A stretch of 64,000 nt of DNA from NCBI GenBank assembly GCA_003864495.1, contig ML133471.1, positions 3,098,257 to 3,162,256 of the forward strand, given 5' to 3'. Origin of the DNA: Nemopilema nomurai. Lineage: Eukaryota > Cnidaria > Scyphozoa > Rhizostomeae > Rhizostomatidae. Below are positions 47,639 through 59,490 of the stretch, piece by piece (positions within the stretch are counted from its first letter, which is position 1; the number at the start of each line of letters is the position of its first letter). Below the pieces are notes generated by a model. That model was not told where the DNA came from and ran no database searches. It saw only the letters and a list, made by a program, of their open reading frames with translations. The position numbers and the translations under genes were made by a program.

Positions 47639-49032
47639 TCTGCCAATAGTCTTGGAACACTTGCTCTAATTTACGCATCGCCCAAGGTGCCAAATCCCCT
47701 CGCCCCGCAAACAATGTTGTGTAGCGCAAAAGTGAATAATCCTAAAAAAAGTGAAGAATTCTCATATACCTATGGCCTTCCCCTAACGATGCAACATTTT
47801 TTGAGGGGGCAAGGGGGTTGCAGCTACCAAGGAGAGTTCTCAAAATCACGGGGTTCGCAAATAACGGGGTTCGCAAAATCACAAAAATCTCACGGTGTTC
47901 CAACTACTTTTGGCAGAGATTGTAGAATATCGGATTCTTTTCTTTTACCAGCAAATGTATTTCGTTAAAAAGCGCTTTGAGATTGTTCGTGCCAAGTGCT
48001 TGGTAAGAACGTCCTGGAAGCTGATATCTCTGCCTTCTATAATTAAAATCGAGACAACGTGAGTGGACAAGCGGAATCATGCCAGTTTTAGCCCAATTAT
48101 AGTCCGACAATGTATTCATTATTGTTAACCTACACTTTAACACATTGTCTGTCCTTCTCTTTATCTTTTATACATTTAATGTATTGTTAATCTACATGAC
48201 AGAGATTGATTCCAGAGCAGAAATTTTTATGGTTGTCAAATTGTTTGATTTCATTTTTCTGGAAGTTGAGTTTTTCTGTTTGTCAAGAAATACAACCAAG
48301 GCTGTGAAGCGTTAAGATTGGCTTATAATTTCAGATTTACGCAATTTCTTTGTACTTAAATGTTTCGTTGTTTTGCAAGGTTTGTTCTTTTTTCCTTGCT
48401 TTTAGTCATCAAGATCTCTCTAACAGTGACATTACAAGACCTAGTTTCTATTTGATTCCAAATTATGAATCTTTCTGTTGTTTAGGTCCTTGCTGTGAGA
48501 CGAAAGTCAGGATTCAATCAAGAAGGTATGTGGTGCCTGTTGTACCTTCTGTTAGAAATAATTGAAACAATATGTCTAGTTAGATATGCTTCTTTTCCGA
48601 GCCCGTCCTCGATGGACCGACCAGTCTTCCTTTATTTGTTTCCAATGACCTAAAGCCCTATGACCATTGCAAACTCGGGCATGGGACGCGAACTCTGAAC
48701 AGCACATGTTTAAGATTGGGAAACTGGCTCAAGAGGCAAGCAGGGGTAAGCAGTCGGAGAAGGAATGGTGGGAATCACTTTCAGGAATGTGGATGCCCTA
48801 AATCAGCTCCAATTTACGTCTTTGCTGTTCAAGTCTTTCCAACCCAATATGGCTCCTTTTGATAAAGTTCTACCTTTCCAAATTGGTCAATGCTGAAGGG
48901 CAGCTATTCTTGGGGCCATGCAAGTATATCGAATCACGTGCTCTGTCGTTGTTGTGATTTTCTTTTGCTAAGTTAGTCAATGTCTTTCGCATGGTTGATA
49001 CCCAGAGCACCTGTCACGCACGAAGCTGGGAA
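47639..49032. other. Intergenic DNA, one microexon-like segment
   Basis: A segment at 48486-48525 lies between ttgtttag and GAAG|GTATGT and could be a 40-nt exon. There is no independent support. Confidence 0.25.
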
Positions 49033-49129
49033 CGTGCGTTGCTTCGTGCGTTGCTTCGTGCGTTGCTTCGTGCGTTGCTTCGTGCGTTGCTTCGTGCGTT
49101 GCTTCGTGCATTGCTTCGTGCGTTGCTTC
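49033..49129 (+). repeat. 12-bp minisatellite, about eight units of gcttcgtgcgtt
   Basis: Nearly perfect units, one with gcatt. Because 12 is a multiple of 3, all six frames give repeated tetrapeptides (such as EATH on the - strand), which explains the ORFs there. Confidence 0.9.
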
Positions 49130-52100
49130 CAATAGAGCCTGGCATAGTGTGGCTCTGCGTTGCGTTTGGTAAGCCCGTGAGACTTGTCCAAGCGAGGAAT
49201 TCCCCTGCAAGTCATTCTGTTCGCGTGATTTCTCCCAGTTAAAGGTCATGTTGGCAGTCTTATGAATTGGCTTTAGCTGAAGCGCATACCCTAGACCCAC
49301 TGATAATTCATTATTGGGGTATTGGATTAAAGCAGACAATACTCAATAATGCGATGATCCCAAAAATGCAATCGCCATTCGGTGAATAGACATGAATTCT
49401 AGCTGAGGTTCATCGAATAATTGTATTTTGACTTCCCTTTATCATTGGTTTCTTTTGAAATTTCGATTGAATGTATCTCTTCAACGCAAATAAGACTTCA
49501 AACACAAACCTTGGTCAAAGGGTGGCCCACTCCATTCTCATAGTTTCAATGGGGCAAACCAGAAAACCATCGCTTTCAACTGAGTTAACTAGCGCTGTGT
49601 TTTGTTATTTAGGCCTTTCTATCCAATTTGAAATGGTTGTAATCAAAGGTACGAGTATACGCGTTTGTCGGCGAGCTTTGTGTTTCTTCGTTATTCTAAA
49701 TAAGACGATAAGCCGTCTTGTCACAAGAAACCCGATTATCGGTGCTAGATAAGAACGGGTAGAGACTAAAATGACGTCATCACTTCGGAGGCCTCCTGCG
49801 GGGCCCGAGGGAAACAACGTCATAGGATAGTGAGGGCCACTGGGCACCCCCGACGCACTTTCTTTAGGCCTTCAAAATGCGTTTAGCTGATGGTGGATAT
49901 CCTGCAGAATTCGAACGGCACTGTTCAAAGACTGTGAAAGCCTCAATGAACTTCAAGTTTCTCTTTGTAGTGTGGACAGTTTCTGAACGACAGAACGTAG
50001 CCTTCTAAGCCCAGGCCCGCGAGCTATAGCAATTCCATTTGAGCTCGAATTTCCCAAGGGGCTTCTTATTTAGCGCGCGAAGTCAACTTTGCGTCCTCGC
50101 CAAATGTCAATTCAACTCAAGAAGCAAATCTATCGTTCACGTTGTTCCTTCGCTTCAAGCGTGGTTGAGTTCTGGTCTAGGATCAAAACTAAAGCTAGGC
50201 CCTTGCACGTTCTCATATCCTCTCACCTCACATGGTGATTCCCCTTTGTCGCGATTATTCTTCTTTCACTTTTATTGCAGTCTTTTCATACTTTTTACGG
50301 ACGATTATGCCACAAATTAAAGCACGTGAAGGTTCTGTTTTTTTCTTCTGGCAATGCTGCATCTCTGCGCTTGAGTAATATGCGAGTGGCTATTTTTGGT
50401 TCGTTGGAAGCTCGTTCCAAGGCGGTCGTGGAATTAAGGATTACCGACCTTTGATTGAAGATTTCTTTTGTTGACAGCTTGGTTGACCCTTCGTATCATC
50501 TTCCATTGCTCAAACAGACGCATTATTGACTGTCCAGCTTCTGGTACTTTTCAATTTGTACTCTGATGTGCCAGTTTCAAACCGAACACTCGCAGAGAGC
50601 TTGCCAACTGATTTATTCACCGTAAGTACCTCCAGATACAAGATTTACTTCTGTTTAGAAGAGAAACACTTGTTTTAAGTTCCATTTCTAGCGGTTCGCA
50701 AATAGCCAAACTATTACTTCGCATCTCTCTTTGCATCTTTAGTCTAAACATGATCGTCCTAGCAACGCTTTTATAATGCCACCCATTTCCTCCTAAATGT
50801 GTCAACATGTAGAACTCCTTTTGGCGTGTCGTTATTTTCTATTAAAAGCAAAACTGCCCTCAGCGATTGGCATGGTTTTATTGCTTAACTGAGCCAAGGC
50901 GATGCGAAGCTTTCTCGATAGATTCACCGAAAGTTAGGCCGTTTTTCGCGGGGATTTGTCCTAGCATACTGTGCTCGTGTTTTCCAATGTTAAACATATC
51001 CTCAGCGCACACCCAATATAAAACCGTTATGCAGGCAGCGGTTGCTATGTGCCGACTTTGATTTGACTTTCACCATAATGCGGCACAGGGAACCAGTAGG
51101 ACAGGTCGATCTGATCCCTTAAGTACTGGGAAAGTCATTTTGAGCCACCAATGGCTGCATGTTGTTTCGGTGATTTCTCACTTGTTTTCCCACCTTGGCA
51201 CCTGTCAACCTCTTCATCCCATATACAGTGCTGAATTTTTTGGGAAATGATGTGCGAATCGATGCGAATCATGTGAATTTTGTTCCCCAATATAACGCTT
51301 GTAAATTGGCCAAGCAAAATATTGTAAAAAGTTCTCTGAAAAAGTTTAGTCTGAATTGTGAAGACATTTTCTGCTAATAGAACCACTGCTGTGATTAAGG
51401 GGTTTTAGGACAGGGTCTTTTGCGGGCAGTGCTTGCATCTCAGTGTTTCCACGAGGCATGCGTGTATGTCGTAATTCGGCGTCCATAAGCTTGGGTTTCC
51501 TACTTTCCTTCCACCCCCCCACTTTCCACCCCCCCCCCCCACCTATGCAAAGAACCCTTCTCTCACAATCCGTATTGTTAAGGAAACGTATCCACATGGT
51601 AGAAGAGTGCTTGAATTTGTCGTCACAACATGACTGAGTCGGGTGCAAACGTAACCAAAAATGTAACTGGAGATCTCACATAAAGCCCCTGAAAATAGTC
51701 GTATTGCATCCGCCAAGTTTGTTTATACTGAAGCAAACTAATTAGAACGTTCCCAGTGCGTAATCATAAGGCTGCGAAGTTTGTATTTCGCAGGAAAATC
51801 AATGAATAAAATGAATAAGCTTTTTCTTCTTGTAGCAAAAAGCCGCACACTGAGAATATGATACTCCGCAAACTCTCAAACACAAGTTTAATTTAATGTA
51901 CTAGGCTATGTGTTTCTGTACACAATATTTCTGTAAAGCCACTCGAGAAGATAAATATCTGAGATGGTCAATTAGGATCAGTTTGCTGAATTGGCCAAAC
52001 CTTTCCAGTCTCGAGTTTCCACTATAATTGGTGGTTCTACGCGACACTCCTGGCACTGAGTCAATGGGCCACTCAGCCTCAAGTGTACCCAGCGCATTAA

Positions 52101-54980
52101 ATAGACATTCGTCATTGAGGGCTGCACCTAAGCGCTATAATGCCCGTTCTTCGGAAGAAGACAGCAGAGGTGAAGAAGCGGTTTTCAAGCTTGGCCTAGG
52201 GTGAATGATTTTTGCTGTTATCTGCAAGGTTTGGAGTCAGCGACTGTTGTTGATGGTTTTGAATTCAAGAGAGAAATGTGGCGTAGTCAGTTGTTTGACT
52301 TGAAAATGTTGGATCGGGGTATCCCTCTAACGATACAAGTTACGACGCTTGAATTGCTTTGCATTCCGCTAAGTTTCTTCTTGGGAATCACAGGTATCGC
52401 AGCTTCTGTGCTGAAAGTGAAGGTAATCGAAAGTTACAGTACCAAGCTTTCGTTTTCTGCCACGCGTCATTCTACATTCACTTTCTTTGAGCGAGTTCAA
52501 GAATCTGGAGTTAGCTTCATAGAAGCTTTCCAGTGCTTGAAAACCCTTTTCGGGTAGGGCATCAAGAACGACCCTTCTCTTGTTTTTCAACCAATTTCTC
52601 AGAACCAGGGTGTTCCTCAAAGAAATGGTGCTTAACAAATAGAACATGTGTTATGCAACAATGTTGGATGATGTTTTATGCCGATGATTTATTCGTTTGG
52701 CCAGGGCTTTAGACGTGGGGTCCAATGAGAAGGCGGGCGAGCAATGGGAAGGTGGGCGTGCAATGGTTTCTTAATGACGTCATTTTGGCTCCGTGTACGT
52801 AATGACCATGCGTAAGATCTTTTTTTACTGTTCTTATGAAAGATGATTTCTATATTCTACTATATCATAAAATATTACCTTCGATTCTTGTTGTTTCATT
52901 TCTGAGTTTTAATATTTTTTTATCAATTTCTTTTTCTTTTTGAAAATCGTCTGTGTTTAAATATTTTTGTATCAGTTTCTTTCTTCTTTTGAAAGTCGCG
53001 TAAATAGTCAGATTTCTCGGGGTCAACTCCTCCCCGTGATTGTTTAAATTTGATCAAAAACAACAAATGAATGTTTTTTCCTGACATTAGAAAGGTTCAA
53101 TATCTTGGTTTGTGCTCTAAGAATCTCGTTTGAAGACGGATTATGAGAGGGTTAGCCTTTGTGTTGTAAGAGGAAGTTGTTCGTAGGGCTTTTCAATTTC
53201 ACCTTCTTGCAAATAATTCGTTTTCTGTAACTTTCGTTTGCTGTGAACAGTTGCCGTGGGATTAGTTGGTAGTTCAGCCCGTCCTCTTGGGTTTCGCGAT
53301 TGTACCTCTGTGGCCACAATTCAACACTCTCTCCATATCTATGCAATGCAGTCTTCGTAAGCAGGCAATGTCTAGGACTACTGTGGTGTTAAAGAAACCA
53401 TTACTCAAGGATCTATCGCCCTCGTCCGCGCCTTTGACCTACGTATTCTCCGCCAAGTGTACCCCTTCTCCCCCATATCTTGCATTAATCTGGGGGCAGG
53501 GGGACTGTAAATCGCCACGGTGTCGTGAATTTTCAGAAAAGCTGCAACGCGCCGTTGACGTTTGGCAAGCTTACAGACTAAGCATTCAAAGAAAACATGG
53601 CGTTTAAGTGTACTGAAAATTGGTGTGCAATCAGCTTGCTTATGATTGGTTCTTAAAATTCAACGCATGGCCTCGCTCAGGGATACCCCTACCATCGTCT
53701 TTGTTGCCCCCCAAAAATGAAACCCTCACTGCGCCTCCTGCTTTTTGCCCCTCTTGCCCGCGTCTTGCCACAACTGCTTTGCTGCTGCCATGCCCTCAGC
53801 ATAAATTCCAACAGAATCTGTGTTTTATTTTATCTTTATTGTATTAAGGACTTGCAATGATTAATAATTAACGAAGTTATTACTTCACGCGCCAAATTGT
53901 TTATTTTGTGACTTAAGCACAGACAAAGTCATCACAGAAGGATGAAACAATTGGATGTGTTCTGATATCCCCTATCCGATTGAATGAGCAGTTTGAGCTT
54001 AACGTAGACAAACCAGCTCTTCGGAGATTTCTCCTTTGCTGTCGAAGTACTGTTACTTCGGTAGTTTTAAATAGGCTGGCTGGTCCCAATTCTCTGGAAT
54101 GCTTCAAAGGTTCCCCCAGAGGATGGCTGTTACAGTTTTTTCGTAATGCTAGCAGGGCTACAGGTCGCGTGACCTCCCTCCCCGCCATTGCTTCCTTACA
54201 GTATTCGTGTAGGCATTATTGGTTGTTGTGTGGACCATGCTATCACCATTGCCTGCCTTTTGGACTCCCTTCATGTCAGTCTGTGTGCGTCTTATCGGTT
54301 GGGTGTGGCTCCGACGTTTCCCTGGATCTTTTATGCCATCGTCGCTTCACAGCAAAGTTAGCCATCAATTTCCTCACCTCATTGCAAATTTTAGTGTTAT
54401 TGTATGGCGTAGCCATAATCTTCCTTCATTCCTTTTTGTCCCCATTATTCCCAATGAACTGAACAAAAGACCAGCGCAGGGCACCGACAATTGAGGGATG
54501 CTTCTTAATATCATTATGTGTCCACATTGATGTTCTAGTTAAAACTGGCCGCCGATAAGCTGTCATATTAATATGCGCACCATGAAACCAGAGTTATACC
54601 CAATGCGATTCTTAGTAAGTCATTTCACGTCTGTCATTATACGCATGCCTATCAAAATCCTTTGTAAAGTGCAGTAGGCAAAGCTTGGTTTTCTTCTCGG
54701 TTCTATTACTCGAAAAGGTTTCGATACGTTGTAGATGGCTGCACGATTTTCCATCACCAATCCCATCATCATTTTAATGACTGCCTTTGATCTTAAGTTG
54801 CTTACTGTTTATAGGTGATGTCACGTCCATCCTTTTTGAACCTTGAAAGTTCGTTTTATTGCAAGCTGACACAGACGACATTATAGCAGCTTTTCTCCCA
54901 ACTTGATTCTTGAAGCAAAGCACCTTTATTTCGAAACACGCATCATAATCGATTTTGTGCTCTACACCTGTTCTGTAAAC
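49130..54980. other. Intergenic DNA, no confident gene
   Basis: ORFs at 52201-52557, 52369-52647 and 53980-54462 overlap antisense ORFs and lack motifs. A poly(C) tract lies near 51528-51540. No tRNA or other RNA gene recognised. Confidence 0.35.
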
Positions 54981-54985
54981 TGTTC

Positions 54986-55129
54986 CAAGGGCTCCGACGC
55001 AGGTTGGAAAGTGGAGGGGCCAAGGAAGATTTTAACAATCATAATAAAAGATATTTAGAAAAGCTCTATTGTTTTACAAAAAAGTGCGGGGGCCATGGCC
55101 CCCCGGCCCCCCCTTCGTCGGAGGCCCTG
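54986..55129 (-). mobile_element. 144-bp MITE with 5-bp target duplication TGTTC, copy 2
   Basis: Reverse-complement copy of the element at 43462-43606, with ends CAAGGGCTCCGACG and CGTCGGAGGCCCTG. TGTTC flanks both sides (54981-54985 and 55130-55134). Confidence 0.8.
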
Positions 55130-55415
55130 TGTTCTGGATGCATTTATCGGTGATGCCGTACCTAAATTCCATTGACATACCAACACTATCTAGGCCTAAA
55201 ACCCAAACCTTGGGAACCGCTACGAGGCAGCCTTTAGAGGCAGCCCGATAGGACGCAAGATATAAATGTAAATATATTCATGGATAACCTTGCAATGCCT
55301 TTCACTCATTTCACCAACAAGTAACTTCTGCGTTTCGCAAAAGCTTTGCAGTAAACATGCCTAGCAAATATAGGGGGGGGGGGGGGGGGCTTACTGCTAT
55401 AGCGCATATACTGCG

Positions 55416-55840
55416 TCAGGTTTCAACGCTCTTCAGCCAGGCTTTGGGTTCATAGTGGAATGCAAGCAGACGCCCAGCTGCATCTCCTGGCTGCTCTTTC
55501 ATTGCCCGTGGATTTCCTTTGTCTGTTGATTTATTATCTACCTGCTCTTGAGCCGCATGGGGTTTTCTGTCTGGAGTGTTTTTCTCGAGCCTTCTCGTGA
55601 TCACAACTTTCGGCTGTGTGATAAGTCCTGTTGATGTTTTTCTCACAAGAAGTTCTTTTCCCCGGATATTTTGTGATGGTGAGTCGACTTTCTCTTTATC
55701 TTGTCGACATCCTCCCGCTTTTCGAGAGGTGCTGCATCGTTTCCTTTTCGCTCCATCATATTGCTACGTCTTCCCGCTCTGCTTTCATACCTTTGCCACG
55801 CATGGCTTCCCTGTCTTGTTAAGCAACGCCTCCGTACCAT
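55416..55840 (-). pseudogene. Possible - strand coding segment broken between two frames
   Basis: Reading the - strand from 55840, one frame gives APLEKREDVDKIKRKSTHHH and stops at 55643. The neighbouring frame is open from about 55770 and continues to 55416 through TSTGLITQPKVVITRRLEKN and GDAAGRLLAFHYEPKAWLKS. Both are charged and coding-like. A single indel, or an intron not recognised, would join them. An acceptor-like sequence (ctctggttttacag) precedes the first frame. No family is recognised. An ORF at 55819-56148 (-) may be upstream sequence of the same locus. Confidence 0.25.
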
Positions 55841-56650
55841 GCTGTAAAACCAGAGTACAAATTATTAGGGACTAGCTGCAGTAGTGTACGCAATTCACTA
55901 ATGGTACCAAGGTCGATTGTGCGTCGGGTATGCTTTAGGCCCTCGAGGCGCTTGTTTACTGCCACCAGTGCTTTTTGGAAACCTTGTCGTTCATTGGCTT
56001 GTTTACACTTTAAGTGCCTGCTATGCTTGGAGCCCGCGTATGCAAATATTTCTGTGAGGTGAGCAGACCCGAAAACCTGCCTGTAGAAGTGTTTGCAAAC
56101 TACACTTGGAAGTTTCCCATTTTTGCCTAAACCTTGTAATGTTAGCAAAGCTCGCCTCCTAAAGACACCCTATTCAAGTTGGAAAAGGATCTATTTGGAT
56201 AAAATTCCATCTTGTTTCGATGTAGGAAGATTCCAAACCACCAGACTAAAAAGGGTGACCTTGCTTGCCAACCTGGAATTTAGTTGGCAAGCCGTATCTA
56301 ATCTTTTTTTGGACACTGATTTGGCGAATATTCTTTTCTTTCACTTTAGGAGACTTGATATTCTTCCAGTAGGATTTCTTGAAGCAGTAAATAACGAGAT
56401 GATACTCAGAGTCCAGAAAAGTTGTTAAAATTCCTCCAGATAAAAACATTTTGGAAGGAAAACCTCCCTTAACAAAACAATAGAAAGTGAGCGTGGCTCA
56501 GGTGTGTCATAGAAGCTTCTATTGTTCTTCGAGGACCTTCCTCCGGTCAGTGGCCGTGCGACCGTAATTTTTTCCTCACTCTGATGATACTAGGGCTTTG
56601 CAATTGACTGATATCAAGGCTGGTTACTTGTACTGTACAAGGCCTCTCTT

Positions 56651-56856
56651 AAGCCGCATTTACACGAGCAAGTTTTCCTTGACAATTTTTCTTCGAGAAG
56701 TTTATTTTGCTCGTGTAGATTGGGGTCAATTGAGGAAAAATGAAAATTGTTTACTTGACAAGTAGAATTGTTCAAAAGCTGGCGTATAATCTACATGGGC
56801 AAGGAAGCTTGTCAAGGAAAATTACCAAGGAAAAATTGCTCGTGTAAATGCGGCTT
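56651..56856. mobile_element. 206-bp MITE with GCCGCATTTACACGAGCAA ends
   Basis: The left end aagccgcatttacacgagca and the right end tgctcgtgtaaatgcggctt are perfect inverted repeats. The interior repeats tcaaggaaaa / ttttccttga and has no ORF. The target duplication is uncertain. Confidence 0.8.
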
Positions 56857-57162
56857 CAAACCGGCTTTTATACGTCATTCGACTTGATATTTTCATGCGT
56901 TTGGTTATGGGGACCTTCAAGTGTGAAGCTCTTTCTGAATCACCGCAACTGAACCATATTTGGTAAACCACTACCTGACTGTGCCAGAGCATTGACGAAT
57001 GAAAAAGGAATTTCATTCTGGATTTCCTTAAAGTTAGCACACGTGACCCAGATTTCCAAGGGGGCGTGGACCACGGCATCTTGCAGGGAAGTTAAACGAA
57101 TAGACTGAAAGATAAGAGGTAATACGATCCAATTTGGAGGCCCCTTGAACTTTAGCATAGCC
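56857..57162. other. Spacer upstream of an exon-like ORF
   Basis: About 300 bp with - strand ORFs only; no promoter motif was identified. Confidence 0.3.
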
Positions 57163-57413
57163 ATGAAGGATCGTCCTGGGCAAAGTGGCCGCAATGGCGA
57201 AAGCCCTGTCCAAATGGGACAACCCAAAAGAGGAAGCGATGCTCCGTTGAATCATACTGGCGTTGATTTGTGGCAGCCGCCTGTGTTGACAGGGGCAATT
57301 GTGATTGGCTCAAATGCCGCTGTTCATGGCTCATGCAATCAATTTTCCGCTTCAGATTTTTGGAGAGGTAACTCAGAAGCTGACCCCGTTGGTCATACAC
57401 TTCAGTCAAAGAG
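57163..57413 (+). CDS. Candidate first coding exon, unknown product
   Basis: ATG 57163 opens 83 codons ending at a good donor (AAAGAG|GTGAGC, phase 2). The text is coding-like and hydrophilic, for example MKDRPGQSGRNGESPVQMGQ and NQFSASDFWRGNSEADPVGH. No domain or downstream partner exon was identified. A short exon-like segment at 61418-61463 does not extend it because the phase gives a stop after seven codons. An antisense ORF spans the same DNA, so the strand is not certain. Confidence 0.35.
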
Positions 57414-57595
57414 GTGAGCGTTTCTTATTTGAGGCACTTTTAAACGGTAATAATTCTTTGCCAAATGCTCGGGGATCTTAAATGTTGATTTCCATATTTC
57501 TCTTTTAGCTCTCTGGTTTAAAAAGTTTTCGTCTTTTTAGGATCATAATTTTTTTATAAAAGATAACAAGGCGGCGAATACTAGTTCTGCCATGT

Positions 57596-57722
57596 ACACA
57601 TTTTTATAAGAACTATAAGAACTATAAGTCTATAAGAATATTGAGGCTCAAAATTGCTAAAATTTAAAAATGATTTAACAATAATGCAAGGCTCAATCAA
57701 AACTAAAATTTTCTCCCTAAGA
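57596..57722 (-). mobile_element. Partial copy of the 4198-4602 element
   Basis: The segment cacatttttataagaacta ... attgaggctcaaaattgcta ... aaaattttctcc is the reverse of about 4480-4602. It abuts the next ACACGC fragment. Confidence 0.5.
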
Positions 57723-57739
57723 AAAACGTTTGACGCTGT

Positions 57740-58005
57740 ACACGCTTTTTTATAAGGATTCACTTGATAAGGAACTTACACGTAGAAGGCCGAAATAAAT
57801 GGAAGAACTTATACTACTAAAAACGAAATCCCTAAGGAACTTTTCGATTTATAATTTTTTTATAACTGCAAGCATCAAGATCTAAAAAACCGGTTCCATT
57901 CATTTGCAGCCAATACTCGCATAGATTGATTGCTATTTGTGTGTCAAATTCTTCATTGAGTAGTTTCCGCATATGCTGCCTCGCCCCTCTATCTATTAAG
58001 TGTTA
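57740..58005 (-). mobile_element. ACACGC-family element, copy C (half, reversed)
   Basis: acacgcttttttataaggat is followed by aaaacgaaatccctaaggaa, gccaatactcgcatagattg and cgcccctctatctatt, collinear with the reverse complement of 11445 to about 11180. The other half is missing, so it is truncated. Confidence 0.6.
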
Positions 58006-59405
58006 AGTGGTCAATATTTGCGAACAAGAAGAGCGAAAAAGAGAGGCGATAAAAGGGAGATTGAGAGACATTTGCTATAACAGCAACGAAAAATCCTTGA
58101 AAATCGATTCAAATAGAACTTCTTTGTATTTAGAAAACATTTGTTGGTGTGACTTGCAGTTCGGAAGCAAACCACAGGCTGCTTCCGCATTCATATTTGC
58201 TTTTAAATGATCGAGGCTTTTGCCGTCACGCGATTGATGGCAACTTGTCTTGCCCGGTGCCACGAATTACCAGATCCAGGAGGCCTTCCCCGCCTTCCCA
58301 TGCCATATATGAATCATGAAATGCGCCTTGCTGAAATTCAACGGATGACGAAAATACACGGTCTCGTGGTTGTTCTCGCGCCTAGGGTTAGAATGGATTC
58401 CCATTCATTAACGCCGTGACCCCGCAGCAACGAAGGTGATAATGATGGTTTGTCCAATAACCACAGATCTCAAAGAATTATCAATGCAAAAAATGCAAAG
58501 AGATAAAAGTCAAATGTTAGAGGCAAATGAACCTTTAGGCCTTGTTTGAACACTGGTCTGCACGTGACCAGATCAAGGGGCATCATGTCCCCTCACTGTT
58601 TCACATTTGGTTACTCAAAGTTGTCCCACCGATCTTTACAAATTGTTGTCTATCTGTCAGATGCTCCTTCTATATGTTGCAGCGAGTTGTCAAATAGGGC
58701 GCAGCCTTGAGCCACGTCTGTTTTACCACAATGTCACTTTTATCTTCTTTTTCAAAATCCTACTTATAGTCTATCATCTTTTCTTTGATTGGTTATTTAG
58801 CAGTTTGTAACCAGTATTGAGATGAACCCAAATTTCATTGAATCCTTTGGTGATTGGGAGATTTGCAGTACAATTGCGCGCGCAAGTTGTTCTTGCGATA
58901 TGCTCATTGTTGGCGTTGTTGTGGTTGTCGCTCTGCTTTGATGTCGGAGGTCAAACCACAAATGCAGTAAATAATATAGGAACCCTGTTGAGTTTTTAAC
59001 CGATTAGCTATCACAAATTATGCCCCCATTATTCAACAAAACTCGACCTACCATACTGATGATGCATACGATTCTTTTGCAAGTAGAATGGTGACCAGGG
59101 TTCATTGTAAGGTAGCTTGCCTGTCTATGTTATGCCCCATTCCCCGCAGGGTGTCTGCATGCTATTGGCACTTTTTCGTTAAAAAAGGGGAGAGTGAAAA
59201 CATTTTTCAAATTGAGTATTATAGTCATGCAATGGATATTTGGAGAACTGAATTGGCGTTTTTTCTGCTGGTTTTCTATGCAGACATCTGATTGATCCCT
59301 AATTGAAGTGGTTCATTACAAACTTGATAAAAGGTCGGGTAAAAGGAGATTGCTTGTGAATCGACTGTCGATGCTTCACTAACAAGACCTTGCTTCTTTT
59401 GTTTT
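58006..59405. other. Intergenic DNA, nothing confident
   Basis: An ORF at 58207-58419 contains PMPYMNHEMRLAEIQRMTK after an acceptor-like 'ccag' but the exon structure is unsupported. The rest is unassigned. Confidence 0.3.
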
Positions 59406-59416
59406 TAATGTGAGGC

Positions 59417-59490
59417 AAGGAAGGCACGATAATCGGCAAGGGAAGGCACGATAATCGGCAAGGGAAGGCACGATAATCGGCAAGGGAAGA
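59417..59490 (+). repeat. 22-bp tandem repeat, about 3.5 units
   Basis: Units of aaggcacgataatcggcaag plus gg; the last unit is partial (gaagacac). Confidence 0.85.

Noticed and set aside
48973..49339. 120-codon ORF containing repeated EATH
   Set aside because: Created by a 12-bp minisatellite, which is open in several frames on both strands.
52201..52647. Overlapping ORFs of 118 (+) and 92 (-) codons
   Set aside because: Neither strand shows a motif or splice context, and both being open suggests chance or base composition.
53980..54462. 160-codon + strand ORF
   Set aside because: It overlaps a 91-codon antisense ORF, is Cys/Leu-rich without a domain, and has no splice or promoter support.
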